64,000 bases of DNA from Acidovorax sp. NB1 (lineage in GTDB: Bacteria; Pseudomonadota; Gammaproteobacteria; Burkholderiales; Burkholderiaceae_C). The translations under genes and the position numbers were made by a program. The DNA lies in assembly GCF_005405905.1 (NCBI RefSeq), contig NZ_BJHU01000059.1, positions 433-64,432 on the forward strand, in the 5' to 3' direction. Under the pieces are notes generated by a model. It saw only the letters and a list, made by a program, of their open reading frames with translations, was not told the origin of the DNA and searched no databases. Below are positions 15,971 to 24,918 of this stretch, piece by piece. Within the stretch, counting starts at the first letter, position 1. The number at the start of each line of letters is the position of its first letter.

Positions 15971-17313
15971 CCTCCACCCCGCGCGCAGAACCCACCGCCA
16001 CGCCTCAGCAGCAACAACAGCAACAGCGCAGCCCGCGTGCGGCCGATGCGGCGGCGGGCATCAAGAACCTGCAGCAGCTGATCGAGCTGCGCTGGATCGC
16101 CGTGGTGGGCCAGGTGTTCACCATCGAGATGGCGCACTACAGCCTGAACCTGAGCTTGCCGCTGCGCGAGATGCTGCTGGTGGTGGGCTGCCTGGCCGTG
16201 TTCAACGTGGTGAGCCTGCTGCGGCTGCGCACGGGGGTCATGGTGCGCACCATCGAGCTGTTCCTGGCCCTGCTGATTGACGTGGCCGTGCTCACCGTGC
16301 AGCTGTATTTGAGCGGCGGCACAACCAACCCGTTTGTCTTCCTGTACCTGCTGCAGATCACGATCGGCGCCGTGCTGCTGCGTGGTGCCTACATCTGGTC
16401 CATCGTCGTCATCACGCTGCTGTGCTTTGGCGTGCTGGCCACGCACCACCTGCCGCTGGAGCTGCCGCAGGACCTGCACCAGGGGCTCTCCAGCCTGTAT
16501 GTGCTGGGCCTGCTGGTGTGTTTTGTGCTCAACGCCACGCTGGTGGTGGTGTTCATCACCCGCATCAACCTGAACCTGCGCGAGCGCGACGCGCGCCTGG
16601 CCGCAGCCCGCCGCCGCAGGGTGGAAGAAGAACACATCGTGCGCATGGGTCTGCTGGCCTCGGGCGCGGCGCACGAGCTGGGCACGCCGCTGTCCACCCT
16701 GGCCGTGATCCTGGGCGACTGGCAGCACGACAAGCGCCTGGCAGACAACACCCCGCTGCAAGAAGACATCCGCGAGATGCAGGCCCAGGTGCAGCGCTGC
16801 AAAAGCATCGTGAGCGGCATCCTGCTGTCGGCGGGCGAGGCACGTGGCGAGGAGTCAGTGCAGACCACCGTGTGTACCTTTGTCGATGCCCTGGCCCACG
16901 AATGGCGCGGCACGCGGTCGATGCCCACGTTCGAATACGACAACCAGTTCGGCACCGACACGCCCATGGTGTCGGACACCACACTGCAGCAGATGGTTTT
17001 CAACGTGCTGGACAATGCCCGTGACGCCTCGCCCGACTGGGTGCGCCTGGCCGTCACGCGCAATGCCGACGTGCTGAACATCACCGTGACGGACCGGGGC
17101 CCCGGTTTTGCCCCCGACATGCTGTCCAAACTGGGAACCCCGTACCAGTCCACCAAGAACCGCCCCGGCCACGGGCTGGGCCTGTACCTGGTGCTCAATG
17201 TGGCCCGCACCCTGGGTGGCAGCGTGGCGGCACGCAACCTGCCCGAGGGCGGGGCACAAGTGACCATCGAGCTGCCCCTGGCCGCCATCGCCCTGCCCGG
17301 CACCAAGACCTGA
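15967..17313 (+). CDS. regB: RegB/PrrB-type redox sensor histidine kinase
   Basis: 448 residues. A polar N-terminus with seven consecutive glutamines (14-20) precedes six membrane helices (about 45-200). The RegB quinone motif GGTTNPF is intact at 117-123. The H-box GAAHELGTPLSTL carries His236, and a cysteine in QRCKSIV (Cys278) sits where the redox-active Cys265 of Rhodobacter RegB lies. The C-terminal ATPase domain has an N-box (NVLDNARDASP) and G-boxes (DRGPGF, GHGLGLYL). It should phosphorylate the downstream RegA according to quinone redox state. It overlaps the SURF1 gene by 4 bases, joining redox sensing to the oxidase operon. Confidence 0.9.
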   Translation: MTSTPRAEPTATPQQQQQQQRSPRAADAAAGIKNLQQLIELRWIAVVGQVFTIEMAHYSLNLSLPLREMLLVVGCLAVFNVVSLLRLRTGVMVRTIELFLALLIDVAVLTVQLYLSGGTTNPFVFLYLLQITIGAVLLRGAYIWSIVVITLLCFGVLATHHLPLELPQDLHQGLSSLYVLGLLVCFVLNATLVVVFITRINLNLRERDARLAAARRRRVEEEHIVRMGLLASGAAHELGTPLSTLAVILGDWQHDKRLADNTPLQEDIREMQAQVQRCKSIVSGILLSAGEARGEESVQTTVCTFVDALAHEWRGTRSMPTFEYDNQFGTDTPMVSDTTLQQMVFNVLDNARDASPDWVRLAVTRNADVLNITVTDRGPGFAPDMLSKLGTPYQSTKNRPGHGLGLYLVLNVARTLGGSVAARNLPEGGAQVTIELPLAAIALPGTKT

Positions 17314-17475
17314 GAGGCTGAGAATCTTTTGTCCCAACCCGCCATGCACGCCAAAACACTCCAGCTCGTCGTTGCAAATGCTCGCCATAGCCCGAGCTAT
17401 GGCTGTGCTTTACGCCTAGATCCGAAGCATTTTCGCGCGCCTTTCGGGCTCGGCCAAAAAACTCTCAGCCTCTGA
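17311..17475. repeat. 165-bp insert with terminal inverted repeats between regB and regA
   Basis: The space between the kinase and regulator genes is bounded by inverted repeats: TGAGAGGCTGAGAATCTTTT at 17311-17330 and AAAAAACTCTCAGCCTCTGA at 17456-17475, sharing an 11-bp perfect core AGAGGCTGAGA. The left repeat begins within the kinase stop codon, and the right one ends three bases before the regA start. The interior includes copy 2 of the palindromic repeat (17374-17425). It could be a small non-autonomous element, or a long-range stem that shapes regA expression. Confidence 0.6.
17374..17425 (-). repeat. palindromic dispersed repeat, copy 2
   Basis: On the minus strand: GCGTAAAGCACA, core GCCATAGCTCGGGCTATGGC, then GAGCATTTGCAACG. 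The flanks are nearly identical to 2932-2985, and the core differs by paired changes that keep the stem. Confidence 0.65.
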
Positions 17476-17478
17476 GCC

Positions 17479-18045
17479 ATGCACACCGAAGACAACGCAC
17501 ACGATGACGACGACGGGCAGCGCCTGCTGCTGATCGTGGAAGACGACGAGGCCTTTGCGCGCACGCTCACGCGCTCGTTCGAGCGGCGCGGCTACCGCGT
17601 GCTGCAGGCCGCCAGCCTGCCCGAGGTGGAAGCCCTGCTGGCCGACCACACGCCGGGCTATGCCGTGGTGGACCTGAAACTCAAGGGCGATGCCTCAGGC
17701 CTGGCCTGCGTGCAGCGCCTGCATGCGGCCGATGCCGACATGCTCATTGTGGTGCTCACGGGGTTTGCCAGCATCGCCACGGCGGTAGAGGCCGTGAAGC
17801 TGGGTGCCTGCCACTACCTGGCCAAACCCTCCAACACCGACGACATCGAGGTGGCCTTCGGGCTCAAGGAAGGCAACACCGAGGTGGAGCTGACCAACCG
17901 CTCCAGCTCCATCAAGACGCTGGAGTGGGAACGCATCAACGAGGTGCTGGCCGAGACCGGATTCAACCTCTCGGAAGCCGCCCGGCGCCTGGGCATGCAC
18001 AGGCGCACGCTCATGCGCAAGCTCGAAAAGAAGCAGGTGCGCTAA
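17479..18045 (+). CDS. regA: RegA/PrrA/ActR-type redox response regulator
   Basis: 188 residues. Receiver domain at about 15-130 with the acidic pocket Glu21-Asp22-Asp23, phospho-acceptor Asp65 (VVDLKLKGD), Thr94 and Lys116. A short linker leads to a Fis-type helix-turn-helix at about 158-184 (ETGFNLSEAARRLGMHRRTL), the strongly conserved DNA-binding end of RegA/PrrA/ActR/RoxR proteins. It controls respiratory and energy genes in response to redox state; the cyo operon just upstream is an obvious candidate target. Separated from its kinase gene by the inverted-repeat insert. Confidence 0.93.
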   Translation: MHTEDNAHDDDDGQRLLLIVEDDEAFARTLTRSFERRGYRVLQAASLPEVEALLADHTPGYAVVDLKLKGDASGLACVQRLHAADADMLIVVLTGFASIATAVEAVKLGACHYLAKPSNTDDIEVAFGLKEGNTEVELTNRSSSIKTLEWERINEVLAETGFNLSEAARRLGMHRRTLMRKLEKKQVR

Positions 18046-18076
18046 GCACCTGTTCCAAGCGACGCCCGCTGCCGAC

Positions 18077-19066
18077 TCAGGCAGAGGCCGGCGCGACCTC
18101 CAGCATCTGCCGCTCAAACGCCCGCAGGCGCTTGTAGATCGAAATCTGCTCCACCACCGTGCTCCAGTTGAGCACCAGGAACTGGAACGACTCCAGCACC
18201 TTGTCGAACGCCCGCGCAATCTGCTGCATCACGCCCAGCGTGATGGCACCAGCAATCAGCGTGGGGCCGAGTGCGATCAATGGCACCAGCACACTCACCT
18301 GCAGGTAGGACCACTTCACCACGTCGAAATACAGGTAGTGGAAGAACAGCCGAAAGTAGTTGCGCCGCACGGCAGCAAACAGCTCTGCCGCCGTGGGGGG
18401 CGCGGCGCGGGCGGGATCGTCCTCGCCCAGCACCAGTTCCTTGCGGTAGGCCGCTTCCACGCGCTGGTTGTGAAACTCCAGCCCCGGCAGCTTCACCCCC
18501 ACGCATGCCAGCAGCAAGGTGCCGCCTAGCGACCAGGCCAGCGCCACCCACACCAGCGCGTGGGGCACGGCGCCGATCAGCGGCAGCTCGGTGATCTTGT
18601 CCGACAGCGTCCAGAGTACGGGCAAAAAGGCCGCCAGCGTCATGAGGCTGCGCATGAAGCTCAGGCCCAGGTCTTCCATGGTGCGGGCAAAGCGCATGGT
18701 GTCTTCCTGCACGCGCTGGGCGGCGCCTTCGATGTGCCGCAAACGCGGCCAGGCGGCCATGTAGTGCTCGTTCATCGCCTGCCGCCATCTGAAGATGTAA
18801 TGCTTGCTGAAAAAATCCACCAGCACTGCCGTCGTCACATAGATCATGGCGATGCGCGCAAAGGTGGAAAGCTGGCCCCAGAACTGATCGGCGGTGATGC
18901 TGCCGGGCTTGCCCAGCGCCTCCTGGATCAGGTCGTAGAAGCTGCCAAACCATTCGTTGATCTGCACATCGAGCTGCACCCGGTAGGCCGTGGCCAGCAG
19001 GATCACGGCAGAACCCAGAACAGACCAGGCCCACCAGCGGCGGGCAAAAAAGAAGGACTTGAACAT
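18077..19066 (-). CDS. SbmA/BacA-like peptide transporter
   Basis: 329 residues from the ATG at 19066, whose product starts MFKSFFF, like E. coli SbmA. The protein has about six to seven hydrophobic helices and the family segments DVQINEWFGSFYDLIQ, FFSKHYIFRWRQAMNEHY and RVQEDTMRFA. SbmA/BacA proteins are inner-membrane, proton-driven importers of proline-rich peptides, microcins and other antibiotics; they share the ABC membrane domain but have no ATPase. About 75 residues shorter than E. coli SbmA. Transcribed convergently with regA. An in-frame upstream extension lacks family similarity. Confidence 0.85.
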   Translation of the reverse strand: MFKSFFFARRWWAWSVLGSAVILLATAYRVQLDVQINEWFGSFYDLIQEALGKPGSITADQFWGQLSTFARIAMIYVTTAVLVDFFSKHYIFRWRQAMNEHYMAAWPRLRHIEGAAQRVQEDTMRFARTMEDLGLSFMRSLMTLAAFLPVLWTLSDKITELPLIGAVPHALVWVALAWSLGGTLLLACVGVKLPGLEFHNQRVEAAYRKELVLGEDDPARAAPPTAAELFAAVRRNYFRLFFHYLYFDVVKWSYLQVSVLVPLIALGPTLIAGAITLGVMQQIARAFDKVLESFQFLVLNWSTVVEQISIYKRLRAFERQMLEVAPASA

Positions 19067-19445
19067 CGTGGACGGGGTGTTGTTGTGATGAAGGGACTCG
19101 CCCGGCTCTGACAGCGGCCGGGCCTGAACGTTCCGCTGCGGCTGCTGGCTCCGCAAGTTGGCCCCGCGACACGGGGCGCTCGCGTGGTGAGCAGATTCTG
19201 CACGGTATACCCCATCAAAAATAGGGCAAAAATGGCCGTTACCGCGCGATGGGTCTCAAATATTGCTTCAAAAATGATAGCAATACTATCGGCAAACGCC
19301 TGTGGCCGCCCTCGGACCTTCCCGCAGCAACCCGCAGGCGCCCTGTGGCCGGTATGACCGGGTGCGACTCAGCACGACCCGGGGCAGGTGCGGCGGCACA
19401 CACCTGCCCACCTGCCCATGCACCGGGAGCGCCCCATCAGGGCCC
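19067..19445. other. intergenic stretch with a dispersed repeat; no gene
   Basis: 379 bases between two minus-strand genes. 19213-19286 carries a copy of the TAGCAGCTAT repeat. Near 19400-19420 is a short tandem CCTGCCCA. No convincing terminator for a plus-strand gene and no family-like reading frame is seen. The sbmA-like promoter should lie near 19080-19200. Confidence 0.5.
19213..19286 (+). repeat. copy of the TAGCAGCTAT dispersed repeat (diverged)
   Basis: Reads GGCAAAAATGGCCGTTACCGC, then GCTTCAAAAATGATAGCAATA. It matches the minus strand of 45979-46066, which has CAATAAAAATGGCCGCTTCCG then a TAGCTATT element. Part of the family seen at 1808, 9300 and 55933. Confidence 0.5.
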
Positions 19446-21992
19446 CTACTGCCGGGGCCCCAGGTGCTCTGCCAGCCAGCGCTCGGCATCTGCCTGCCCG
19501 CGCCACCGCGCCCAGTCCTGCGCACTCTTGCCGTGCTGGTCCTGCCGGGCCAGGTCCAGGCCACGCGCCTGCATCCACTGCAGGACCTCTATCTGGCCCT
19601 TGGCCGCCGCCAGCATGGCCGGGGTTTCGCCCCGGCTCGCGGGCGCGGGCTCGTCCAGGGCCTGCCCCTGTTCGACCAGCCACTGCAGGCAGGGCACACA
19701 GCCGCTTTGCGCTGCCATGTGCACAGGCCCCCAGTCCCAGCGGTTGCGGGCCTGCAGGCTGGCCCCGGCCTGCACCAGCCGCTGCGCCACGGCCAGGTGG
19801 CCGCCGTACATCGCCCGCAGCAGCGCGGTGTCGCCCCGCTCGCTGTCCTTCTGGGTCTGGCGCAGGTCGGGCGCAGCGCCCGCTTGCAGCAGCAGTTCCA
19901 CATGCGCCATCTGCCCCCGGTGCGCCGCCAGCATGAGCACGGACGATCCGTTGTCGGCCAGCAGGTTGGGATCGGCTCCTGCACGCAGCGCCTGCTCCAG
20001 CGCGGTGGCGTCGCCCGCATTCTGTGCATCCATCAGCTGTGCATCCGCTGGCGACCAGACCCGCGCGGGTGCTGCAGCGGTTCGGGCCCCTCCGGGTGGC
20101 AGCCTCTCCGGCAGACCCCAAAATGTGGCCGCCAGCACCACGCCCGTAGCCAGCCACCCGCCCCAGGCGGGGCGTGAGTGGTCTGGCTCTGAAGAGCGCT
20201 GCCCTCCGGCTGCGAAACGCCCACGCCGATCCCGCCAGGCCTGCGCCACGGCTTGCCCCACGGCGCTGGCCACATCGGCGCCTGCCAGACCGGGCGTCAG
20301 CCGCACCAGCGCCCCGCGCACATTGCGCCCGTACACCGCGTGGTAGGGGCGCGTGTGGGCCCCGCTGCCCGTTGCCGCCAGCAGCTTGTGCACCAGCGAC
20401 TGGCTGGCCTCGCCCGGCACGGACTGCACCGACGACCACAGCCACGACCTGCGCTGCACCACCACGCCGTCGTCCTGCACCCGCAGCGTCCAGCGCCGGG
20501 TGGCGGCGTGCAATGCAAAGGCCAGCAGCACGGCCATCACCGCCATCCCGCCCAGGGAGCGAGGCAGCACCAGGCCCTGCCCGCTCCAGCGGCCATTCAC
20601 CACCCACTCCACAGCCAGCAGAACCAGCGCCGCCCCTGCGGCCCAGCGCCACCCTGGTTGGGAAAAGTGCAGCACCCAGGCATGCGGCAATTCCTGCACC
20701 ACCACTCCATGCGGCCACGGCACCGGCCCGCGCTCGGCTTCGGGCCCCGGCAGCGGCGCAATCGGTGCTTCACGCGCCCAGGCAGCGCGCCCGTCAAACC
20801 GGTCCGGGCCGTCTGCACCACCATTGGGGGGCCCGGCCTGGACATGCAGTTCGTACGACAGCTCCAGGGAGCCATCGGGCCGCAGCAGTTCCACCCGCCA
20901 GTCCACGCGCTCCCCAGACCGCTGTGCGCCATGGGTGGGCGCATCCTCTGGCAAGTCAAAGCTGGCGACCAAGCGCACGCCCCCTTGCGGAGTGGGCTGC
21001 ACCGTGGTTCTGGCCTCCACCACCTCCACCCGCCGCTCCGGCGAGCCAGAGCTGGACTCATCCACCCGGTATTGCGCTAGGTGCAGGCGCAGGGCCGGGG
21101 CATCCTGCTGCGCCGCCGCCCGGGGGGGCAGCCACAAAGTGACCTCTGCCAAGCACCCCGCCTGGGGCCGGGACGGCAGGGCCGTGAACGCCGTGCCCCG
21201 GTAGCGCCAAACCTTGCGCGTCTGGCCTGCGGCAAAGCAGAGCAGCATCAGCCCCACCACCACAAACACCCCCATGAAGGCCTTGGCCCACCCCGATGCA
21301 CCCCGGTCGGACCAAAGCACGCCCGCCATGGGGAACGCAATGCCACACCAGAACAAGGCAAAAAACCAGGCTCCGGCAGCCGTGCCCTGCAAGGAGCTGC
21401 GCGCACCGTCATCCAGGCTCGGCCCCTGCTCGGCGCCGCCCTCTGGCGGCTGCTGGGCCGCAGGCGCCCCACCGCGCCCCAGCAGCAGCCACACAAAGAC
21501 CCAGGCTGCCACCAGCCCCACCCCGGTGAAGACAAATGCAAACGGTAGCCGGGCCATCAGCAGCGGCCAGCGAATGTGTGGGTCAATCAAGGAGCGGGAA
21601 GGCTGGGCAGGGTCCACCCAGACGGTGACGGTCTGGTTGCGCGATTGCGCCTCCTGCAAACGGCGGTGCCACTGCTGCTGCCAGTCGCCCAGGTTGTCGG
21701 CCCCGCCAGGCGCGTCGAGCCCCACCTGCACGCCCTCGTACCGGGCACCGCCGAATTCATAGCGGTAACGTGCCTGCAGCGCGTAGGTGATGCCCCCTTC
21801 ACTGCCCCGCCGCTGCCGCAGGTCCGCCTGGAGCACCTGCGCTGGCACAGCCACCCAGCTTCGCACCTGCCATGCCGCCTGCAGGGTCTGGGCCAAAGGC
21901 CGCAAGCCCGCCCAGTAACCGCCAAGGCCAAAACCGACCGCAAATATGGCCGTGAAAAGCAGCGCCCCTGCCCGACCCACTATGGATGCCAT
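19446..21992 (-). CDS. large membrane protein with DUF3592-like regions and C-terminal ankyrin repeats
   Basis: 848 residues. The N-terminus has a hydrophobic helix (about 8-28), then a DUF3592-like region with QARYRYEFGGARYEG (about 72-86) and VTVWVDPAQPSRSLID, the usual end of that domain. A pair of membrane helices near 150-170 and others near 215-260 follow, then soluble beta-rich sequence, two more helices around 450-490, and one near 640. The last 200 residues are about five ankyrin repeats (NLLADNGSSVLMLAAHRGQ, then GDTALLRAMYGGHLAVAQRL). Ankyrin repeats mediate protein contacts; orientation suggests they face the cytoplasm or periplasm depending on helix count. Function unknown. Single-gene unit. 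Confidence 0.75.
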   Translation of the reverse strand: MASIVGRAGALLFTAIFAVGFGLGGYWAGLRPLAQTLQAAWQVRSWVAVPAQVLQADLRQRRGSEGGITYALQARYRYEFGGARYEGVQVGLDAPGGADNLGDWQQQWHRRLQEAQSRNQTVTVWVDPAQPSRSLIDPHIRWPLLMARLPFAFVFTGVGLVAAWVFVWLLLGRGGAPAAQQPPEGGAEQGPSLDDGARSSLQGTAAGAWFFALFWCGIAFPMAGVLWSDRGASGWAKAFMGVFVVVGLMLLCFAAGQTRKVWRYRGTAFTALPSRPQAGCLAEVTLWLPPRAAAQQDAPALRLHLAQYRVDESSSGSPERRVEVVEARTTVQPTPQGGVRLVASFDLPEDAPTHGAQRSGERVDWRVELLRPDGSLELSYELHVQAGPPNGGADGPDRFDGRAAWAREAPIAPLPGPEAERGPVPWPHGVVVQELPHAWVLHFSQPGWRWAAGAALVLLAVEWVVNGRWSGQGLVLPRSLGGMAVMAVLLAFALHAATRRWTLRVQDDGVVVQRRSWLWSSVQSVPGEASQSLVHKLLAATGSGAHTRPYHAVYGRNVRGALVRLTPGLAGADVASAVGQAVAQAWRDRRGRFAAGGQRSSEPDHSRPAWGGWLATGVVLAATFWGLPERLPPGGARTAAAPARVWSPADAQLMDAQNAGDATALEQALRAGADPNLLADNGSSVLMLAAHRGQMAHVELLLQAGAAPDLRQTQKDSERGDTALLRAMYGGHLAVAQRLVQAGASLQARNRWDWGPVHMAAQSGCVPCLQWLVEQGQALDEPAPASRGETPAMLAAAKGQIEVLQWMQARGLDLARQDQHGKSAQDWARWRGQADAERWLAEHLGPRQ

Positions 21993-22111
21993 GCATGCCT
22001 CTCTTTCTTTTTATTGTTGTTGTGGCCGGAGCATAGGAACGGTTTCATGACAAAACCGTGACTGTCACATTTTTGCGATCAGGGCCAAGAAGCAAAAAAG
22101 AGGTTCCAAAA

Positions 22112-22139
22112 GCAAAAAAACGGCCCCGAAGGGCCGTTG
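22112..22139 (-). terminator. intrinsic terminator after acnB
   Basis: On the minus strand: AACGGCCC TTCG GGGCCGTT followed by a run of T. This is a perfect 8-bp stem with a UUCG tetraloop, about 50 bases after the acnB stop. Confidence 0.9.
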
Positions 22140-22188
22140 TGTCGGGTCCGGAGGCGGTCTACACCGCCGTCCGGGCATCCGCAGCGCG

Positions 22189-24792
22189 TCAGCAGGACGC
22201 GACTGCCGCACCCTTGGCGGCTTCCGCGTACTCTTCGATCTGGTCGAAGTTCATGTAGCGGTAGACGCTTGCCTTGTCGGCGTCGATCACGCCCATTTCC
22301 TTGAGGTACTCCTCCTTGGTGGGCAGATGGCCCAGGCGCGAGGCGATGGCAGCCAGCTCGGCCGAGCCCAGGAACACGTTGGTGTTCTTGCCCAGGCGGT
22401 TGGGGAAGTTGCGGGTGGAGGTGGAGATCACCGTCGCGCCTTCGCGCACCTGCGCCTGATTGCCCATGCACAGCGAGCAGCCGGGCATTTCGGTGCGCGC
22501 ACCGGCCGTGCCGAACGCGGCGTAATGGCCTTCCTTGATCAGCTCGCTCTCGTCCATCTTGGTGGGCGGTGCCACCCACAGCTTGACGGGGATGTCACGC
22601 TGGCCGCCCAGCAGCTTGGCAGCTGCGCGGAAGTGGCCGATGTTGGTCATGCACGAGCCGATGAAGGCTTCGTCGATCTTGGTGCCCGCCACTTCGGACA
22701 GGAACTTGGCGTCGTCCGGATCGTTGGGGCAGCAGACGATGGGTTCCTTGATGTCGGCCAGGTCGATCTCGATCACGGCGGCGTATTCGGCATCCTTGTC
22801 GGCTTCGAGCAGGTCGGGCTTGGCCAGCCAGGCTTCGACCTTCTCGATGCGGCGCTGCAGCGTCTTGGCGTCGGCATAACCGTCGGCGATCATGTTCTTC
22901 ATCAGAACGATGTTCGACGTCAGGTATTCCTTGATCGGCGCGGGGTTCAGCTTGATCGTGCAACCGGCGGCAGAGCGCTCGGCCGAGGCGTCGGACAGTT
23001 CAAAGGCTTGCTCGACCTTCAGGTCTGGCAGGCCTTCGATTTCGAGGATGCGGCCGGAGAAGGCGTTGATCTTGCCAGCCTTGGCCACCGTCAGCAGGCC
23101 CTGCTTGATAGCGTACAGCGGAATCGCGTGCACCAGGTCGCGCAAGGTCACGCCGGGCTGCATTTCGCCCTTGAAGCGCACCAGGATGGACTCAGGCATG
23201 TCCAGGGGCATCACACCCGTGGCGGCACCGAAGGCCACGAGGCCGGAACCTGCGGGGAAGGAGATGCCGATGGGGAAACGCGTGTGCGAATCGCCGCCGG
23301 TGCCCACGGTGTCGGGCAGCAGCAGGCGGTTGAGCCAGCTGTGGATCACGCCGTCGCCAGGACGCAGGGCCACGCCGCCGCGGTTGGAGATGAAGGCTGG
23401 CAGCTCGCGGTGGGTCTTCACGTCCACGGGCTTGGGGTAGGCGGCCGTGTGGCAGAACGACTGCATCACCAGGTCGGCCGAGAAACCAAGGCAAGCCAAG
23501 TCCTTCAGCTCGTCGCGGGTCATCGGGCCGGTGGTGTCTTGCGAGCCCACGGTGGTCATCTTGGGTTCGCAGTAGGTACCGGGGCGCACGCCCTGGCCTT
23601 CGGGCAGGCCGACAGCGCGGCCGACCATCTTCTGCGCCAGCGTGAAGCCGGCATTCGTCGCAACGGGGGCGGTGGGCAGGCGGAACACGTTGGACGCAGG
23701 CAGGCCCAGGAATTCGCGGGCTTTGCTGGTCAGCGAGCGGCCGATAATGAGGTTGATACGGCCGCCGGCACGCACTTCGTCGAACAGCACGTCGCTCTTG
23801 AGCTGGAACTCCGCCACGGTGGCGCCGTCCTTCACGATCTTGCCGTCGTAGGGCATCACGTCGATGACGTCACCCATCTCCAGCTTGGAGACGTCCACTT
23901 CGATCGGCAGCGAGCCCGAGTCTTCCTGCGTGTTGAAGAAGATGGGAGCGATCTTGCCGCCCAGCGTGACACCACCGAAGCGCTTGTTGGGCACGAACGG
24001 GATGTCCTGGCCGGTGGCCCAGACGATGGAGTTGGTGGCCGACTTGCGCGAAGAACCGGTGCCGACCACGTCACCCACGTAGGCAACCAGGTGGCCCTTC
24101 TTCTTCAGGTCATCGATGAACTGCATGGGGCCGCGCTTGCCGTCTTCTTCAGGCTTGAACGCCGCGTCAGGACGGGTGTTCTTGAGCATGGCCAGGTAAT
24201 GCAGCGGGATGTCGGGACGGCTCCAGGCATCGGGCGCGGGCGACAGGTCGTCGGTGTTGGTCTCGCCGGGCACCTTGAACACGGTGACGGTGATCTTCTT
24301 TTCGACTTCGGGGCGCGAGGTGAACCACTCGGCGTTGGCCCAGCTTTGCATCACTTCCTGCGCCTTGGCGTTACCCGCCTTGGCCTTGGTCGCTACGTCA
24401 TTGAAGAAGTCGAACATCAGGAGCGTCTTCTTGAGCGCCTCTGCGGCCACACCCGCCACTTCGGCGTCGTCCAGCAGTTCGATCAGGGGGTGCACGTTGT
24501 AGCCGCCGACCATGGTGCCCAACAGCTCGGTGGCCTTGGACTTGGAGATCAGGCCGACCTTGATGTCACCGTGCGCCACGGCAGCCAGGAAGCTGGCCTT
24601 GACCTTGGCAGCGTCGTCCACACCTGGGGGCACGCGGTGCGTGAGCAGGTCCAGCAGGAATGCGTCTTCGCCAGCGGGCGGGTTCTTGATCAGTTCGATC
24701 AGTTCAGCCACTTGCTTGGCATCCAGCGGCAGCGGTGGGATGCCCAGGGCGGCACGCTCGGCCACATGGTCACGGTAGGCTTTCAACATCAT
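22189..24792 (-). CDS. acnB: aconitate hydratase B
   Basis: 867 residues, the normal length of AcnB. It begins with the AcnB-specific helical HEAT-like domain ([18 protein letters not shown]), then the swivel domain, then the catalytic domains with [12 protein letters not shown] and the [4Fe-4S] ligand cysteines, including the GCSLCMGNQ pair near residue 770. It interconverts citrate and isocitrate in the TCA cycle and, as apoprotein, binds mRNA in E. coli. Two adjacent ATG codons (24792 and 24789) follow GGAGAAAA. Last gene of the minus-strand run mdh, lyase, exported protein, acnB. Confidence 0.96.
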   Translation of the reverse strand: MMLKAYRDHVAERAALGIPPLPLDAKQVAELIELIKNPPAGEDAFLLDLLTHRVPPGVDDAAKVKASFLAAVAHGDIKVGLISKSKATELLGTMVGGYNVHPLIELLDDAEVAGVAAEALKKTLLMFDFFNDVATKAKAGNAKAQEVMQSWANAEWFTSRPEVEKKITVTVFKVPGETNTDDLSPAPDAWSRPDIPLHYLAMLKNTRPDAAFKPEEDGKRGPMQFIDDLKKKGHLVAYVGDVVGTGSSRKSATNSIVWATGQDIPFVPNKRFGGVTLGGKIAPIFFNTQEDSGSLPIEVDVSKLEMGDVIDVMPYDGKIVKDGATVAEFQLKSDVLFDEVRAGGRINLIIGRSLTSKAREFLGLPASNVFRLPTAPVATNAGFTLAQKMVGRAVGLPEGQGVRPGTYCEPKMTTVGSQDTTGPMTRDELKDLACLGFSADLVMQSFCHTAAYPKPVDVKTHRELPAFISNRGGVALRPGDGVIHSWLNRLLLPDTVGTGGDSHTRFPIGISFPAGSGLVAFGAATGVMPLDMPESILVRFKGEMQPGVTLRDLVHAIPLYAIKQGLLTVAKAGKINAFSGRILEIEGLPDLKVEQAFELSDASAERSAAGCTIKLNPAPIKEYLTSNIVLMKNMIADGYADAKTLQRRIEKVEAWLAKPDLLEADKDAEYAAVIEIDLADIKEPIVCCPNDPDDAKFLSEVAGTKIDEAFIGSCMTNIGHFRAAAKLLGGQRDIPVKLWVAPPTKMDESELIKEGHYAAFGTAGARTEMPGCSLCMGNQAQVREGATVISTSTRNFPNRLGKNTNVFLGSAELAAIASRLGHLPTKEEYLKEMGVIDADKASVYRYMNFDQIEEYAEAAKGAAVASC

Positions 24793-24918
24793 TTTTCTCC
24801 GGTTGCGTTCTAAAGTGGGGCGGCGCGCCTGGCTGCAAGGGCCTCAAGGGCCATCACGCCGGCACACACAAGGGGGTTCGTGGATTTCTCGGACTCTGTG
24901 GGTTGGATGCCTGGCGGT

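Noticed and set aside
22327-24813. 828-codon open frame on the plus strand opposite acnB
   Set aside because: It lies wholly antisense to a conserved enzyme; its His/Gly/Val-rich composition is the mirror of GC-rich codon use.
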